DNA of 64,000 nt from NCBI GenBank assembly GCA_045532295.1, contig JAZSFP010000007.1, positions 62,001 to 126,000 of the forward strand, read 5' to 3'. Positions 17,628-26,182 of the stretch are shown one piece after another. A model generated the notes under the pieces. The model saw only the letters and a program-made list of their open reading frames with translations, ran no database searches and was not told where the DNA came from. The translations under genes and the position numbers were made by a program. Source of the stretch: UBA10677 sp045532295 (GTDB lineage: Bacteria > Bacillota > Clostridia > Christensenellales > Pumilibacteraceae). The stretch's first letter is position 1. Each line of letters opens with the position of its first letter.

Positions 17628-18842
17628 ATGGCAAAAAACGTATACGACATTTTACAAGAACGCGGTTTCATTAAGCAAACCGTATACGGCGAAGAACTTC
17701 GTGAGAAATTAGAAAAAGAAAGCCTTACTTTCTACGTAGGCTTCGACCCTACCGCAGATAGTCTTCATATCGGTCACTATATTCCCATTATGGCAATGGC
17801 TTGGATGCAAAAGTACGGTCATCGTCCTATCGCTCTTTTCGGTGGTGGAACGGGTATGATAGGCGACCCCTCCGGTAGAAGTGATATGCGTCAAATGATG
17901 ACCAAAGAGACGATTGCTAACAATATCGAGTGTTTTAAGCGTCAAATGTCTCGTTTTATATCGTTTGAGGGTGATAACGGAGCAATCATTGCAAACAACG
18001 CGGACTGGTTACTTAACCTTAACTACGTGGACTTCCTTCGCGATATCGGCGTTTACTTCTCGGTAAACAAAATGCTTACCGCAGAGTGCTTCAAACAGCG
18101 TATGGAAAAAGGCTTAACTTTCCTTGAGTTTAACTATATGCTTATGCAAGGCTACGACTTTTTGTATCTTAACCAAAAGTATGACTGTATGCTTGAAGTG
18201 GGCGGAGACGACCAGTGGTCGAATATGCTCGCAGGTGTAGACCTTATTAGAAGAAAAGAGCAAAAGGACGCGTTCTGCCTTACCTGTACCCTTCTTCTCA
18301 ATAGCGAGGGTAAAAAGATGGGCAAAACGCAAAAGGGCGCGCTTTGGCTTGACGAAAAGAAATGCTCCGTTTACGACTTCTATCAATACTTTAGAAACGT
18401 TGAGGACGTAAAAGTAGCGGAGTGTATGCGCCTCCTTACCTTTATGGAAATGGACGAAATCGCAGAACTTACCAAATATACTGACGAGCGAATTAATACT
18501 GCAAAATCTCGCCTTGCATACGAGGTAACCAAACTCGTTCACGGCGAAGAAAAGGCAAACGAGGCTCGCCGTCAAGCAGAGGCAGCGTTCTCCGGTAACG
18601 CCGACGATATGCCTTCTGTAACTATCTCGGCAACTGCGGAAACCCCCGTAGTAAACGTAATCGCTCTTACCGGCGTTTGCTCGTCTACTTCAGAGGCTCG
18701 TCGTCTCGTTGAGGGTGGTGGAGTTAAGATTAACGACACTAAGCCCGCATCGGTAAAAACGCTCCTTGGCGAACTTACCACTGAAAAAGAATTCGTTCTT
18801 CATAAGGGCAAAAAAGTCCATATTAAAGTAGTAATCGAGTAA
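17628..18842 (+). CDS. tyrS: Tyrosyl-tRNA synthetase
   Basis: A 404-residue class I synthetase. HIGH is seen as HIGH at residues 47-50 and the KMSKS loop as KKMGKT. The tyrosine/anticodon-recognition core QGYDF and GGDDQWSNM are present and a C-terminal S4 domain (SEARRLVEGGGVKIND) binds tRNA. Unlike most Bacillota tyrS genes there is no room for a T-box leader: the ATG lies 5 nt after the Gx transporter stop and uses a GGAGG about 13 nt upstream. Confidence 0.97.
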   Translation: MAKNVYDILQERGFIKQTVYGEELREKLEKESLTFYVGFDPTADSLHIGHYIPIMAMAWMQKYGHRPIALFGGGTGMIGDPSGRSDMRQMMTKETIANNIECFKRQMSRFISFEGDNGAIIANNADWLLNLNYVDFLRDIGVYFSVNKMLTAECFKQRMEKGLTFLEFNYMLMQGYDFLYLNQKYDCMLEVGGDDQWSNMLAGVDLIRRKEQKDAFCLTCTLLLNSEGKKMGKTQKGALWLDEKKCSVYDFYQYFRNVEDVKVAECMRLLTFMEMDEIAELTKYTDERINTAKSRLAYEVTKLVHGEEKANEARRQAEAAFSGNADDMPSVTISATAETPVVNVIALTGVCSSTSEARRLVEGGGVKINDTKPASVKTLLGELTTEKEFVLHKGKKVHIKVVIE

Positions 18843-19459
18843 TGGATTATATCACTTGCAAACCTTATAGTGAAGAGAGCGAAATCCGCCGTAGCCGTTT
18901 TATAGGCGAGGTAATAAGAGTAAAGAGCGAAGAGGAAATGTTTTCCGCGCTCGCCTCTTTAAGAAAGAAGTACCAAGGCGCAACGCATATTTGCTATGCA
19001 GCAGTCTTCGATATCCTTGGCAATCAAGCCCGTTTTTCCGATGACGGAGAACCGAGCGGAACTGCAGGTCAGCCCATTTTAGAGGCGCTTAAAGGTAGTG
19101 GATTAAAGCAAACGCTCATAGCAGTCGTCCGTTACTTTGGCGGAGTAAAATTAGGCGCAGGCGGTCTTGTTAGAGCATACTCTTCTTCTGCCTCCCAAGC
19201 GCTCAAAAACGCTCCCAAAGTAGAGGCTAAATGCTGTGATACTTATTCGTTAAACCTCGACTTTACGCTCAATAAACGCGCGCCTTCATTTTTTGAAAAG
19301 AAGGGAATAAGCGTGCTTTCAGTATCTTACGCAATGGACGTTGAATATCGACTTGCCGTTCCTAAAGGTACGGAAATTCTTAATACGTTACGCGAATTTG
19401 TGGGCGGAGAGCCAAAATTAAAGCAACTTGAAACCCAGTATATCGAACAAGAAATCTAA
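18842..19459 (+). CDS. yigZ: IMPACT/YigZ family protein
   Basis: A 205-residue protein of the YigZ/IMPACT family. The signature FSDDGEPSGTAGQPILEALKG and RYFGGVKLGAGGLVRAYS is complete. Family members are implicated in translation control or binding to RNA, without a proven reaction in bacteria. The start overlaps the tyrS stop (TAATG). Confidence 0.9.
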   Translation: MDYITCKPYSEESEIRRSRFIGEVIRVKSEEEMFSALASLRKKYQGATHICYAAVFDILGNQARFSDDGEPSGTAGQPILEALKGSGLKQTLIAVVRYFGGVKLGAGGLVRAYSSSASQALKNAPKVEAKCCDTYSLNLDFTLNKRAPSFFEKKGISVLSVSYAMDVEYRLAVPKGTEILNTLREFVGGEPKLKQLETQYIEQEI

Positions 19460-19479
19460 CTTAAATACAGGAGAAAAAT

Positions 19480-20742
19480 ATGAAAATCGAAACCAAATGC
19501 GTTCAAGCAGGTTACAATCCCGAAAACGGTGCGCCCCGAGTTACGCCTATCGCTATGAGTACTACTTTTAAGTACGAAAGCACGCAAGAAGTAGGCGAAC
19601 TTTTCGACCTTAAAAAAGACGGCTTTTTCTATACGAGAATAGGCAATCCTACCGTTGACGTAGTTGAAAAAAAGATAGCCGCACTTGAAGGTGGCGTAGG
19701 CGCAATGATGACCTCGTCGGGACAAGCAGCGTCGCTTATATCTATTCTTAATATAGCATCGCACGGCGACCATATTATTTCGTCTATTGATATCTACGGC
19801 GGAACGACCAACCTCCTTGGCGTAACGCTCAAGAAAATGGGTATTGAAGTAACGCTTATGAAACTTGATAACCTTGCGGAAGTGGAGAAGGCAATTCGCC
19901 CTAACACCAAAGCGATTTTCGGTGAAACGCTTGCAAATCCTGCGCTTACCGTTTTGGATATCAAGAATCTTGCAACGCTTGCGCATAAACACGATATTCC
20001 ACTTATCGTAGATAATACCTTCGCAACGCCCTATCTTTGCCGTCCCTTCGAGTTTGGCGCGGACATCGTAGTTCACTCAACCTCAAAATATATCGACGGT
20101 CACGCAATGGCGCTTGGCGGAGTTATCGTAGACGGCGGAAAATTCGACTGGGAAAAGAGCGGTAAGTTTGACTGTCTCGTTCAACCCGACGAAAGTTATC
20201 ACGGCTTAAGTTATACCAAGACTTTCGGTTCGTCCGCTTATATCGTTAAAGCGCGCGTTCAACTTATGCGCGACCTCGGTTCGTCTCCCAGTCCTATGAA
20301 CGCATTTTTAGCAAACGTAGGTCTTGAAACGCTCCATCTTCGTATGGAACGCCATAGCGCGAACGCCTTAAAAGTAGCAAAATACCTCGCCTCGCATCCC
20401 AAAGTTAAGAGTATCACTTACCCCGGTCTTCCCACCGATAAGAATTACGAACTTTGTCGTAAATACCTCAGAGGTAAAGCAAGTGGCGTTATTACTTTTG
20501 AACTTGGTTCTTACGAATCCTGCGTTCGCTTTATGGATAGTTTGCGCCTTGCGTCTATCGTCGTTCACGTTGCTGACGCTCGTACTGGCGTTCTTCATCC
20601 CGCGTCAAGCACTCACCGTCAACTTACCGCCGAGCAACTTGAGGAAGGTGGTATCAGTAAGAGCACTATCCGCTTTAGCGTAGGTATTGAGAGTGTGGAC
20701 GATATTATCGCAGACATCGCGCAAGCATTAGTTAACGCCTAA
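19480..20742 (+). CDS. metY: O-acetylhomoserine sulfhydrylase (Cys/Met metabolism PLP enzyme)
   Basis: A 420-residue fold-type I PLP enzyme. K203 in HSTSKYIDG is the Schiff-base lysine; YTRIGNPTVDVVEKKIA and SSGQAASL bind PLP. The insert CLVQPDESYHGLSYTKTFG and length above 400 favour MetY (O-acetylhomoserine plus sulfide to homocysteine) over cystathionine gamma-synthase or methionine gamma-lyase, which cannot be excluded. AGGAG lies 7 nt before the ATG. It is the last gene of the operon begun by degV. No SAM riboswitch or T-box is present upstream. Confidence 0.88.
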   Translation: MKIETKCVQAGYNPENGAPRVTPIAMSTTFKYESTQEVGELFDLKKDGFFYTRIGNPTVDVVEKKIAALEGGVGAMMTSSGQAASLISILNIASHGDHIISSIDIYGGTTNLLGVTLKKMGIEVTLMKLDNLAEVEKAIRPNTKAIFGETLANPALTVLDIKNLATLAHKHDIPLIVDNTFATPYLCRPFEFGADIVVHSTSKYIDGHAMALGGVIVDGGKFDWEKSGKFDCLVQPDESYHGLSYTKTFGSSAYIVKARVQLMRDLGSSPSPMNAFLANVGLETLHLRMERHSANALKVAKYLASHPKVKSITYPGLPTDKNYELCRKYLRGKASGVITFELGSYESCVRFMDSLRLASIVVHVADARTGVLHPASSTHRQLTAEQLEEGGISKSTIRFSVGIESVDDIIADIAQALVNA

Positions 20743-20821
20743 ATTTTGCCGTATGCTTTGTCAGTCCTCTTGAACGATTGTCCAAATCGCCCTTCGAGGA
20801 CTTTCGCGCCTACGACAAAAT
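20743..20821. other. 79-nt imperfect palindrome forming a long hairpin
   Basis: It begins at the base after the metY stop. Outer arms ATTTTGCCGTATGC and the reverse complement near 20807-20821 pair at 12 of 14 positions; TTTGTC pairs with GACAAA as an alternative; the middle has AGTCCTC/GAGGACT (7 bp), GAA/TTC and CGATT/AATCG around loop GTCCA. There is no T-run, so it is not a standard terminator. It could be a 3' RNA structure, an unknown structured RNA or a dispersed palindromic repeat. Confidence 0.6.
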
Positions 20822-20878
20822 TACATTTAGCCGAATGTTTTTTCAGTCGAAATTTAAAACTTAAATTAGGAGAGAGTA

Positions 20879-21913
20879 TTGAATAGAGGATTACTATCCA
20901 AAATAAACGGAATATGCAACCTTGAATACGCGGTGCATTATCCCGGGGGAGGAATTAGATATTTTTCCCCGGGGTTTGATCGCGCGCTCACTTTTGCCGC
21001 GGAAGAGGGGCTTATAGAAGACAAGCAACGAGGCTTAACTTATTATAAATCCCAAACGGAAAAGGGTGAGATTTTTGTTGCAGTTTACGGCACGGGCGAG
21101 GCGTCGCTTAACTACGTCCGAATTATTACGGCGTTCGTAACGGACGAAGGTTCAATTCCTGAACCTGACGCTAACGAAAAAGTCCGCCTACTCTTAATGG
21201 GCGAACTCAATTCCGTTCAAACGAATATGCTTAGGGCTCAGTACGCGGACGAAAAGTTTAACCATTATATGCTCGCAATAAGAGCCACAAAAGAGGACAC
21301 TATCAAAAATATCCGCCATATAATCGACGCAATGAGCGATAAGCGCGATATGTTGCTTATGATGGACTCAACCACCCTCCTATTCCTCCGCCACGCTGAA
21401 GACGACGGAGAAGAGTATAGGTCGGCAAGTGATTTTGCAAACGTCATATATAACAATATTAAAGTTGAGGTTCGCGCGTCCTTTACCGTGATAGCAGAGG
21501 GTACGGTTCGCTCCTTCGACGAGTTTGCAAGCGGTTACGAAAAAATCCTTTTTACCTATAAATACGGTAAAATTATCGCTCCTAACGCAGGCGTATACGC
21601 ATATAAAGACTACGTTCTTTTAAGGCTTTTATCCGTTCTATCGAGCGGAGAACTCAATCGTTGTCTTGACTCTTTATTAGAGAGAAATACGGCGAGCATT
21701 ATCGAAGACGAAGAACTTATGATGACTGCGGAAGAGTTTATGAAAAACTCTCTTAACATAAGTAAAACGAGCGAAACGATGTTCGTTCATCGCAATACTT
21801 TAATTTATAGACTTGATAAAATAGAGAAGGAAACGGGACTAAATTTGCGAGTTTTCTCCGATGCAGTCGTGTTCAGATTGATCAATATTTTATCCGCGTT
21901 AACCAAAGACTAA
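20879..21913 (+). CDS. PucR/CdaR-type transcriptional regulator
   Basis: A 344-residue regulator. The C-terminal PucR-type helix-turn-helix is clear: NISKTSETMFVHRNTLIYRLDKIEKETG (residues about 290-325). The region before it resembles the GGDEF-like domain of the family. The N-terminal sensor part is unrecognised, so the ligand is unknown. The start is TTG at 20879, with TTAGGAGA 6-7 nt upstream. It is followed by a strong bidirectional terminator. Its targets are not evident; the adjacent metY operon is one possibility. Confidence 0.8.
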   Translation: MNRGLLSKINGICNLEYAVHYPGGGIRYFSPGFDRALTFAAEEGLIEDKQRGLTYYKSQTEKGEIFVAVYGTGEASLNYVRIITAFVTDEGSIPEPDANEKVRLLLMGELNSVQTNMLRAQYADEKFNHYMLAIRATKEDTIKNIRHIIDAMSDKRDMLLMMDSTTLLFLRHAEDDGEEYRSASDFANVIYNNIKVEVRASFTVIAEGTVRSFDEFASGYEKILFTYKYGKIIAPNAGVYAYKDYVLLRLLSVLSSGELNRCLDSLLERNTASIIEDEELMMTAEEFMKNSLNISKTSETMFVHRNTLIYRLDKIEKETGLNLRVFSDAVVFRLINILSALTKD

Positions 21914-21917
21914 AAAC

Positions 21918-21949
21918 AAAACGGAAGGGTACGTACCCTTCCGTTTTTA
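21918..21949. terminator. Bidirectional terminator
   Basis: A perfect 30-bp palindrome (arms 21918-21932 and 21933-21947, core GGAAGGGTAC) flanked by A and T runs, between convergent genes ending at 21913 and 21947. Confidence 0.9.
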
Positions 21950-22195
21950 CTTTTGACTTGCAAAGAATTTAATAATTTTTCCAAGGATATCGTCGTTAAC
22001 GAAAGACAAAACGTACTTTTGATGAAGGTTAGCGTTTTGGCTTTTTCTATTTAACAGAGAAGTAAGCGAGCCTAAATCCCCTTTGCTCGCCTTCATAATC
22101 GAAGAGAAATCGCCACCCTTGTTTAGCATAGAAAGAATCGTTTCTTTATCCATTTTTTTATTCATAAGCAGGGGTAAAATCGTAGATAAATCCAT
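21947..22195 (-). CDS. Small hypothetical protein
   Basis: An 82-residue protein starting at ATG 22195 (MDLSTILPLLMNKKMDKETIL), with GAGG 5 nt upstream; a GTG two codons earlier is an alternative. The sequence is helical and rich in Ser, Leu and Lys, without a signal peptide, membrane segment or Cys. It is divergent from another small gene at 22270, sharing a 74-bp intergenic region. No family recognised. Confidence 0.6.
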   Translation of the reverse strand: MDLSTILPLLMNKKMDKETILSMLNKGGDFSSIMKASKGDLGSLTSLLNRKSQNANLHQKYVLSFVNDDILGKIIKFFASQK

Positions 22196-22269
22196 AATCA
22201 CCTCACAAAATAATATATGTCCGCATATACATTAAAGTGTCAATTACATTTATAAAAGAGGAGAGAAAA

Positions 22270-22533
22270 ATGAAGAATTTAAGAGGATATAGGGGAGTGA
22301 GCGGAAAAGAGAAAATGCGCGAGGCGGGATTTTCTGATGACGCTGTGGAAAAATACGGAGATATGAGTGAAGACGAACTTTTAGTTGCGCTTTCACAATC
22401 AATTAAAAAATCCAAAAGAGAGGGGACTTTCGACGAAAACCAAATTCGCTCGTTCGTCAGTATGCTTTCGCCTCACTTAAGTGATGAGCAACGCAAAAAA
22501 CTTAGCGCCGTACTGTCAACGATTGACCATTAG
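22270..22533 (+). CDS. Small hypothetical protein
   Basis: An 87-residue protein, MKNLRGYRGVSGKEKMREAGF and onward, charged and mainly helical. The C-terminal LSPHLSDEQRKKLSAVLSTI looks like a small helical bundle. The ATG at 22270 has GAGGAGAG 5 nt upstream; an earlier in-frame start lacks one. It converges on the aminotransferase gene, with only 3-4 nt between or shared stop regions. Function unknown. Confidence 0.65.
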   Translation: MKNLRGYRGVSGKEKMREAGFSDDAVEKYGDMSEDELLVALSQSIKKSKREGTFDENQIRSFVSMLSPHLSDEQRKKLSAVLSTIDH

Positions 22534-23651
22534 CGAGCAATCTCTTTTATCGCTTTAATAAAAAATTCAACCTCACTAACGGTGTTGTCTATTCCAAGTG
22601 AAACTCGGACGGCACCCGTTTTTTGCGTGTTTAAAAATTCGTGAGTTAAGGGTGCGCAGTGAAGACCACCCCTAACGCAAATATCGTACTCGTTTGATAA
22701 AATATTAGCAACCTCACTTGATGGGATATCGTCAATATTGAAGGTAAAAATGCCCCCTCTCGATCCTTCACCGTAAATTTTAATTTTGGGATTTTTTCCT
22801 AAATCGTCGACTAAAAGGGAGTGAAGTGTACGCAAAGTGTGTTTATTACGGTAAAAATTTTTCTCGCACCAACCGATTGAGGCTGAAAGCGCGCAAATTG
22901 CAGGGAGAGGAAGAGTGCCGGCCTCCGCTCCGTCCGGCAAGAACGACGGTTGAGTTTTTTCGTTCGACGCCGAACCCGTGCCTCCCCACTTAATCGGGCG
23001 AAGAGAAACGCTATTGCTTACGAGTAAAACGCCCAAGCCTTGAATAGCGTGCAAGCCTTTATGCGGAGCGATAGCAAGCATATCAATATTACACCGCTCC
23101 ATATCTACCACTGAGTGTCCAACGCTTTGCGCTCCGTCCACGATAAACAAAATACCTCGTCTTTTACACTCTCGCCCGATAAACTCAAGGGGAGTAACTT
23201 CGCCCGTTACGTTAGAAATATGCGTTAAAACTACTGCCACCGTGTCTGGACGAATAAGTTTAATAACATCCTCGCTTTTAAGCGTCAAACCGTTAGAAGG
23301 TTTTGCAAAAGAAATAAGATTGCCTTGTCTTTTAGAAAGTTCGTAAAGCGGACGAAGAACGGAATTGTGTTCAAAAACGCTCGTTACGATATGCCCTTTA
23401 CCTATTCCACCCAAAATAGCAAGGTTTAACGCGCCCGTGCAGTTGTCCGTAAAAATAGCGTAACCGTTTTTAAGATTGCAAAATTTCATAATACGGCTAC
23501 GAGTACTTTCAACGAGCCTTGCCCCTTTAATAGCCTCGCTATGTCCACTTCGTCCGCTATTAGCAGGGAAGTGGGTAAGAGCAGTACGAACGGCGTTTAT
23601 AACGCAATCGGGCTTGTAAAATGAACTTGCCGAATTATCAAAATAAATCAT
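22530..23651 (-). CDS. Class V aminotransferase / cysteine desulfurase-like protein
   Basis: A 373-residue PLP enzyme related to SufS/CsdA. K198 in IAPHKGLHA is the PLP lysine and C332 in RGGLHCAPLTH sits at the position of the persulfide cysteine. HISNVTGEVTPL and DGAQSVGH are further PLP contacts. It should remove sulfur (or selenium) from cysteine (or selenocysteine). The divergent neighbour at 23727 is a DUF3343 protein, a proposed S/Se carrier, which supports this. ATG 23651 begins the conserved IYFDNSASS block; the site upstream is weak (GGTGG), and a TTG three codons earlier is possible. It overlaps the convergent small gene by 4 nt. Confidence 0.85.
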   Translation of the reverse strand: MIYFDNSASSFYKPDCVINAVRTALTHFPANSGRSGHSEAIKGARLVESTRSRIMKFCNLKNGYAIFTDNCTGALNLAILGGIGKGHIVTSVFEHNSVLRPLYELSKRQGNLISFAKPSNGLTLKSEDVIKLIRPDTVAVVLTHISNVTGEVTPLEFIGRECKRRGILFIVDGAQSVGHSVVDMERCNIDMLAIAPHKGLHAIQGLGVLLVSNSVSLRPIKWGGTGSASNEKTQPSFLPDGAEAGTLPLPAICALSASIGWCEKNFYRNKHTLRTLHSLLVDDLGKNPKIKIYGEGSRGGIFTFNIDDIPSSEVANILSNEYDICVRGGLHCAPLTHEFLNTQKTGAVRVSLGIDNTVSEVEFFIKAIKEIAR

Positions 23652-23726
23652 ATTAACCAAACCACCGAAAAACTATTATAATATATTATACGAAGGATGG
23701 TATCCTAAATTACCAAAGGAAAAATT

Positions 23727-23975
23727 ATGACGCTTTATTTTTCATTTCGCTCACGCACCCAAACGATAAACTTTTCAAAAACCTTGAGTAGTTATGGTAT
23801 ACAAAATAAACTAATATCCACCCCTAAGCAAATATCGTCCGAGTGTGGACTGTCGGTAATAATGCCTCAGTCAGCGTTTGAAGTTGCAAAATCCCTCCTC
23901 AAACGAGGCTATAACACCTTTATCGGCGCGTATAAATTAACGAACGGCTATCTAACGGCGCTAATTATCCGCTGA
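23727..23975 (+). CDS. DUF3343 protein, putative sulfur/selenium carrier
   Basis: An 82-residue protein with the DUF3343 pattern: an N-terminal aromatic beta strand (TLYFSFRSRTQTINFSKTL), then LISTPKQISSECGLSV with the single conserved cysteine (about residue 38). Such proteins are encoded with class V aminotransferases in Clostridia and are thought to carry sulfur or selenium. AAAGGA lies 7 nt before the ATG. The 75-bp region shared with the divergent aminotransferase contains two TATAAT-like boxes. Confidence 0.8.
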   Translation: MTLYFSFRSRTQTINFSKTLSSYGIQNKLISTPKQISSECGLSVIMPQSAFEVAKSLLKRGYNTFIGAYKLTNGYLTALIIR

Positions 23976-23980
23976 ACGCT

Positions 23981-24009
23981 TTACTTTTTCTCCGAAGTTA
24001 TGGTATAAT
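23981..24009 (+). promoter_or_regulatory. Promoter of the MFS transporter gene
   Basis: TTACTT (23981-23986), 17-bp spacer, extended TGG plus TATAAT (24004-24009). Confidence 0.6.
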
Positions 24010-24048
24010 ATAACGAGAGAATCCCCTAACTTATTCGGAGGAAAAATT

Positions 24049-25425
24049 ATGAGTAACGAACTTAAACTCAACGTAAAAAGAACGGTTACCGTAGGTCTTG
24101 CCTTTTTCGCTATAAGTATGTTCTGGCAAGTATACGATAACCTTATGCCCCTATTTTTGTTGGACTTCGATTTTAACGCAACGATGCGCGGAATAATAAT
24201 GGCGCTCGACAACGTTTTAGCGGTAGTCCTCTTGCCTTTTATGGGTATACTTTCCGACCGCTTTCCCCAAAAACTTCGCTCTAAATTCGGTAGACGAATT
24301 CCCTTTATAGTGGTGGGTTCAACGCTTGCAGCCGTATGCTTTATGCTCGTTAACTTCGCGCACAATATCCGCTCGCTCGCGCTTATGATGACGGTTACCG
24401 CGTTCGTGCTCCTTTTTATGTGTCTTTACCGTACGCCTGCCGTATCCCTTATGCCCGACGTAACCCCAAAACCCATTAGAAGTAACGGTAACGCAATCAT
24501 CAATCTTATGGGTACGATAGGTGGCGTCGTGTCGCTACTTTTAATGACCGTATTCGTAAAATACGGACAAAACGCAAACGGAGACAAGATAATCGTAGGT
24601 GATAACTGGATACTAATCGGTATCATTTGCGCTCTTATGATTTTGACGACCGTCATTATGATTTTCAAAGTTAAAGAGAATAAATTCGTTGAAGAGTGCA
24701 ATCAAAAAATGGAGGAACTTGGGCTTAAAGAAGAGGAAGAAGAGGACGAACAAGAGAAAAAATCTTCCCTTAAATCCGTTCTCGGCTCGCTCACGAAAGA
24801 GCAGTTCAAGAGCCTTGCGTTTATTCTTCTTTCCGTATTTTTATGGTTTATGGCGTACAACGCGCTTACCACTCACTTCTCAGTATTCGCACTAAGAGTA
24901 CTCGAGCACGAAAGTTTTACTCTTCCTCTCCTAATTGCTAACGCCGCAGCGTTCATTATGTTCGTGCCTGCTGCTAAAATCGGCAAGAAGATAGGCAGAA
25001 AGAAGACCATTATGCTTGGTATTGCGCTTATCGTCTTGGGACTTTTGAACGCCTCCGTATTCCTTCTTTTTGGAGCAGAGCCTTGGCTACTTCAAATCAT
25101 AATGTATCCCACCTTCGTGCTTATCGGCGCAGGCTGGGCAACCATTAACGTTCACTCTTACATAATGTGCGTTGAACTTTCTTCTGAAAAGACGACGGGA
25201 ACGTATACGGGACTTTATTACGCGTTCAGTATGACGGCTCAAATCCTTACCCCCATACTCGCAGGTCTCGTAATGGATAACTTTGGAATGCGTTTCCTCG
25301 TACCTTACTCACTTGTCTTTGCTTGCCTTGCAATCGTGACTATGTGTTTCGTTCGCCACGGTAACGCTCAAACTATTCCCACTGAAGAGAAAGAGGCAAA
25401 AGTAGAGCAAACTGATGCGGAATAG
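24049..25425 (+). CDS. MFS transporter, SLC45/GPH-like
   Basis: A 458-residue transporter with 12 expected helices. After helix 2 comes GILSDRFPQKLRSKFGRRIPFI, the MFS loop; VSLMPDVTPKPIRSNGNAIINLMGTIGG recalls sugar-cation symporter/SLC45-like members. The central loop (about residues 220-250) is a run of Glu and Lys and separates two six-helix halves. The substrate is probably a sugar or related polar compound, unproven. It is monocistronic, with CGGAGG 7 nt before the ATG and a terminator that overlaps the next promoter. Confidence 0.8.
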   Translation: MSNELKLNVKRTVTVGLAFFAISMFWQVYDNLMPLFLLDFDFNATMRGIIMALDNVLAVVLLPFMGILSDRFPQKLRSKFGRRIPFIVVGSTLAAVCFMLVNFAHNIRSLALMMTVTAFVLLFMCLYRTPAVSLMPDVTPKPIRSNGNAIINLMGTIGGVVSLLLMTVFVKYGQNANGDKIIVGDNWILIGIICALMILTTVIMIFKVKENKFVEECNQKMEELGLKEEEEEDEQEKKSSLKSVLGSLTKEQFKSLAFILLSVFLWFMAYNALTTHFSVFALRVLEHESFTLPLLIANAAAFIMFVPAAKIGKKIGRKKTIMLGIALIVLGLLNASVFLLFGAEPWLLQIIMYPTFVLIGAGWATINVHSYIMCVELSSEKTTGTYTGLYYAFSMTAQILTPILAGLVMDNFGMRFLVPYSLVFACLAIVTMCFVRHGNAQTIPTEEKEAKVEQTDAE

Positions 25426-25468
25426 CGAGGGTTTAGCATTAAAAATCCAAAATGTTTATTGTAAACAG

Positions 25469-25497
25469 ATGACAAAAAATCGTATGTATGGTATAAT
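25469..25497 (+). promoter_or_regulatory. Promoter of the nth-nfnAB operon
   Basis: ATGACA (25469-25474), 17-bp spacer, extended TGG and TATAAT (25492-25497). The start point is expected at about 25503-25505, inside the 5' arm of the terminator hairpin. Confidence 0.7.
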
Positions 25498-25530
25498 ATT
25501 CGGTAAGGTATCCTTACCGAATGTTTTTTT
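25498..25530 (+). terminator. Intrinsic terminator overlapping a transcription start
   Basis: A perfect 11-bp stem (ATTCGGTAAGG / CCTTACCGAAT), loop TAT, then G and seven T. It should end MFS transcripts arriving from upstream. RNA starting at the nth promoter would lack most of the 5' arm and escape termination. Confidence 0.8.
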
Positions 25531-25540
25531 GGAGAGAATT

Positions 25541-26182
25541 ATGCAAAGAGCGAAAGAAATAATTGCCATACTTGAAAGCCTATACCCAAACGCTCATTGC
25601 GAACTCAACTACGAAGACGACTTTCAACTGCTTATTGCAGTAATATTGTCTGCGCAATGCACGGACAAACGCGTTAACTTGGTAACGGAAAAACTTTTCA
25701 AGATTGCAAGTACGCCTCAAGACTTCGCATCTATGGAGCAATCGGAACTTGAAAAGCATATATTCTCTTGTGGCTTTTACAAAAATAAAGCCAAGAATAT
25801 TATATCTGCAAGCAAGGAAATTATTGAAAAACACGACGGCAAAGTTCCCTCTGATTTTGACGCTCTCGTATCTCTCCCGGGCGTAGGCAGAAAGACGGCA
25901 AACGTAGTAAGTTCTATCTGCTTTAACTCTGACGGTATAGCAGTAGATACTCACGTCTTTAGAACGAGCAACCGCCTTTCGCTTGCAACCGGTAAAACGC
26001 CTTACGAAGTGGAAATGGGACTTTACAAGGTTATCCCTCAAAACGAGCGGGCAAGAGTACATCATTTGTTGATTTTCCACGGCAGATACAAATGCAAATC
26101 GCAATCCCCTGACTGTGAGGACTGTCCGCTTCAAAAATATTGCAGTTATTATCAGACTAAAAGAGGTAAAGAGAATGAATAA
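25541..26182 (+). CDS. nth: Endonuclease III
   Basis: A 213-residue base-excision repair glycosylase/AP lyase for oxidised pyrimidines. The helix-hairpin-helix LPGVGRKTANVV carries the catalytic lysine and VDTHVFR the aspartate. The C-terminal [4Fe-4S] motif has the exact C-x6-C-x2-C-x5-C spacing (CKSQSPDCEDCPLQKYC). The ATG at 25541 has TTGGAGAG upstream; the longer open frame would run through the terminator. It overlaps the next gene by 8 nt, an unusual operon partner for a ferredoxin:NADP enzyme. Confidence 0.95.
   Translation: MQRAKEIIAILESLYPNAHCELNYEDDFQLLIAVILSAQCTDKRVNLVTEKLFKIASTPQDFASMEQSELEKHIFSCGFYKNKAKNIISASKEIIEKHDGKVPSDFDALVSLPGVGRKTANVVSSICFNSDGIAVDTHVFRTSNRLSLATGKTPYEVEMGLYKVIPQNERARVHHLLIFHGRYKCKSQSPDCEDCPLQKYCSYYQTKRGKENE

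Noticed and set aside
25498..25530. Transcription attenuator controlling nth
   Set aside because: The nth promoter start lies inside the hairpin's 5' arm, so nth transcripts cannot form the full stem; it fits better as the MFS gene's terminator.
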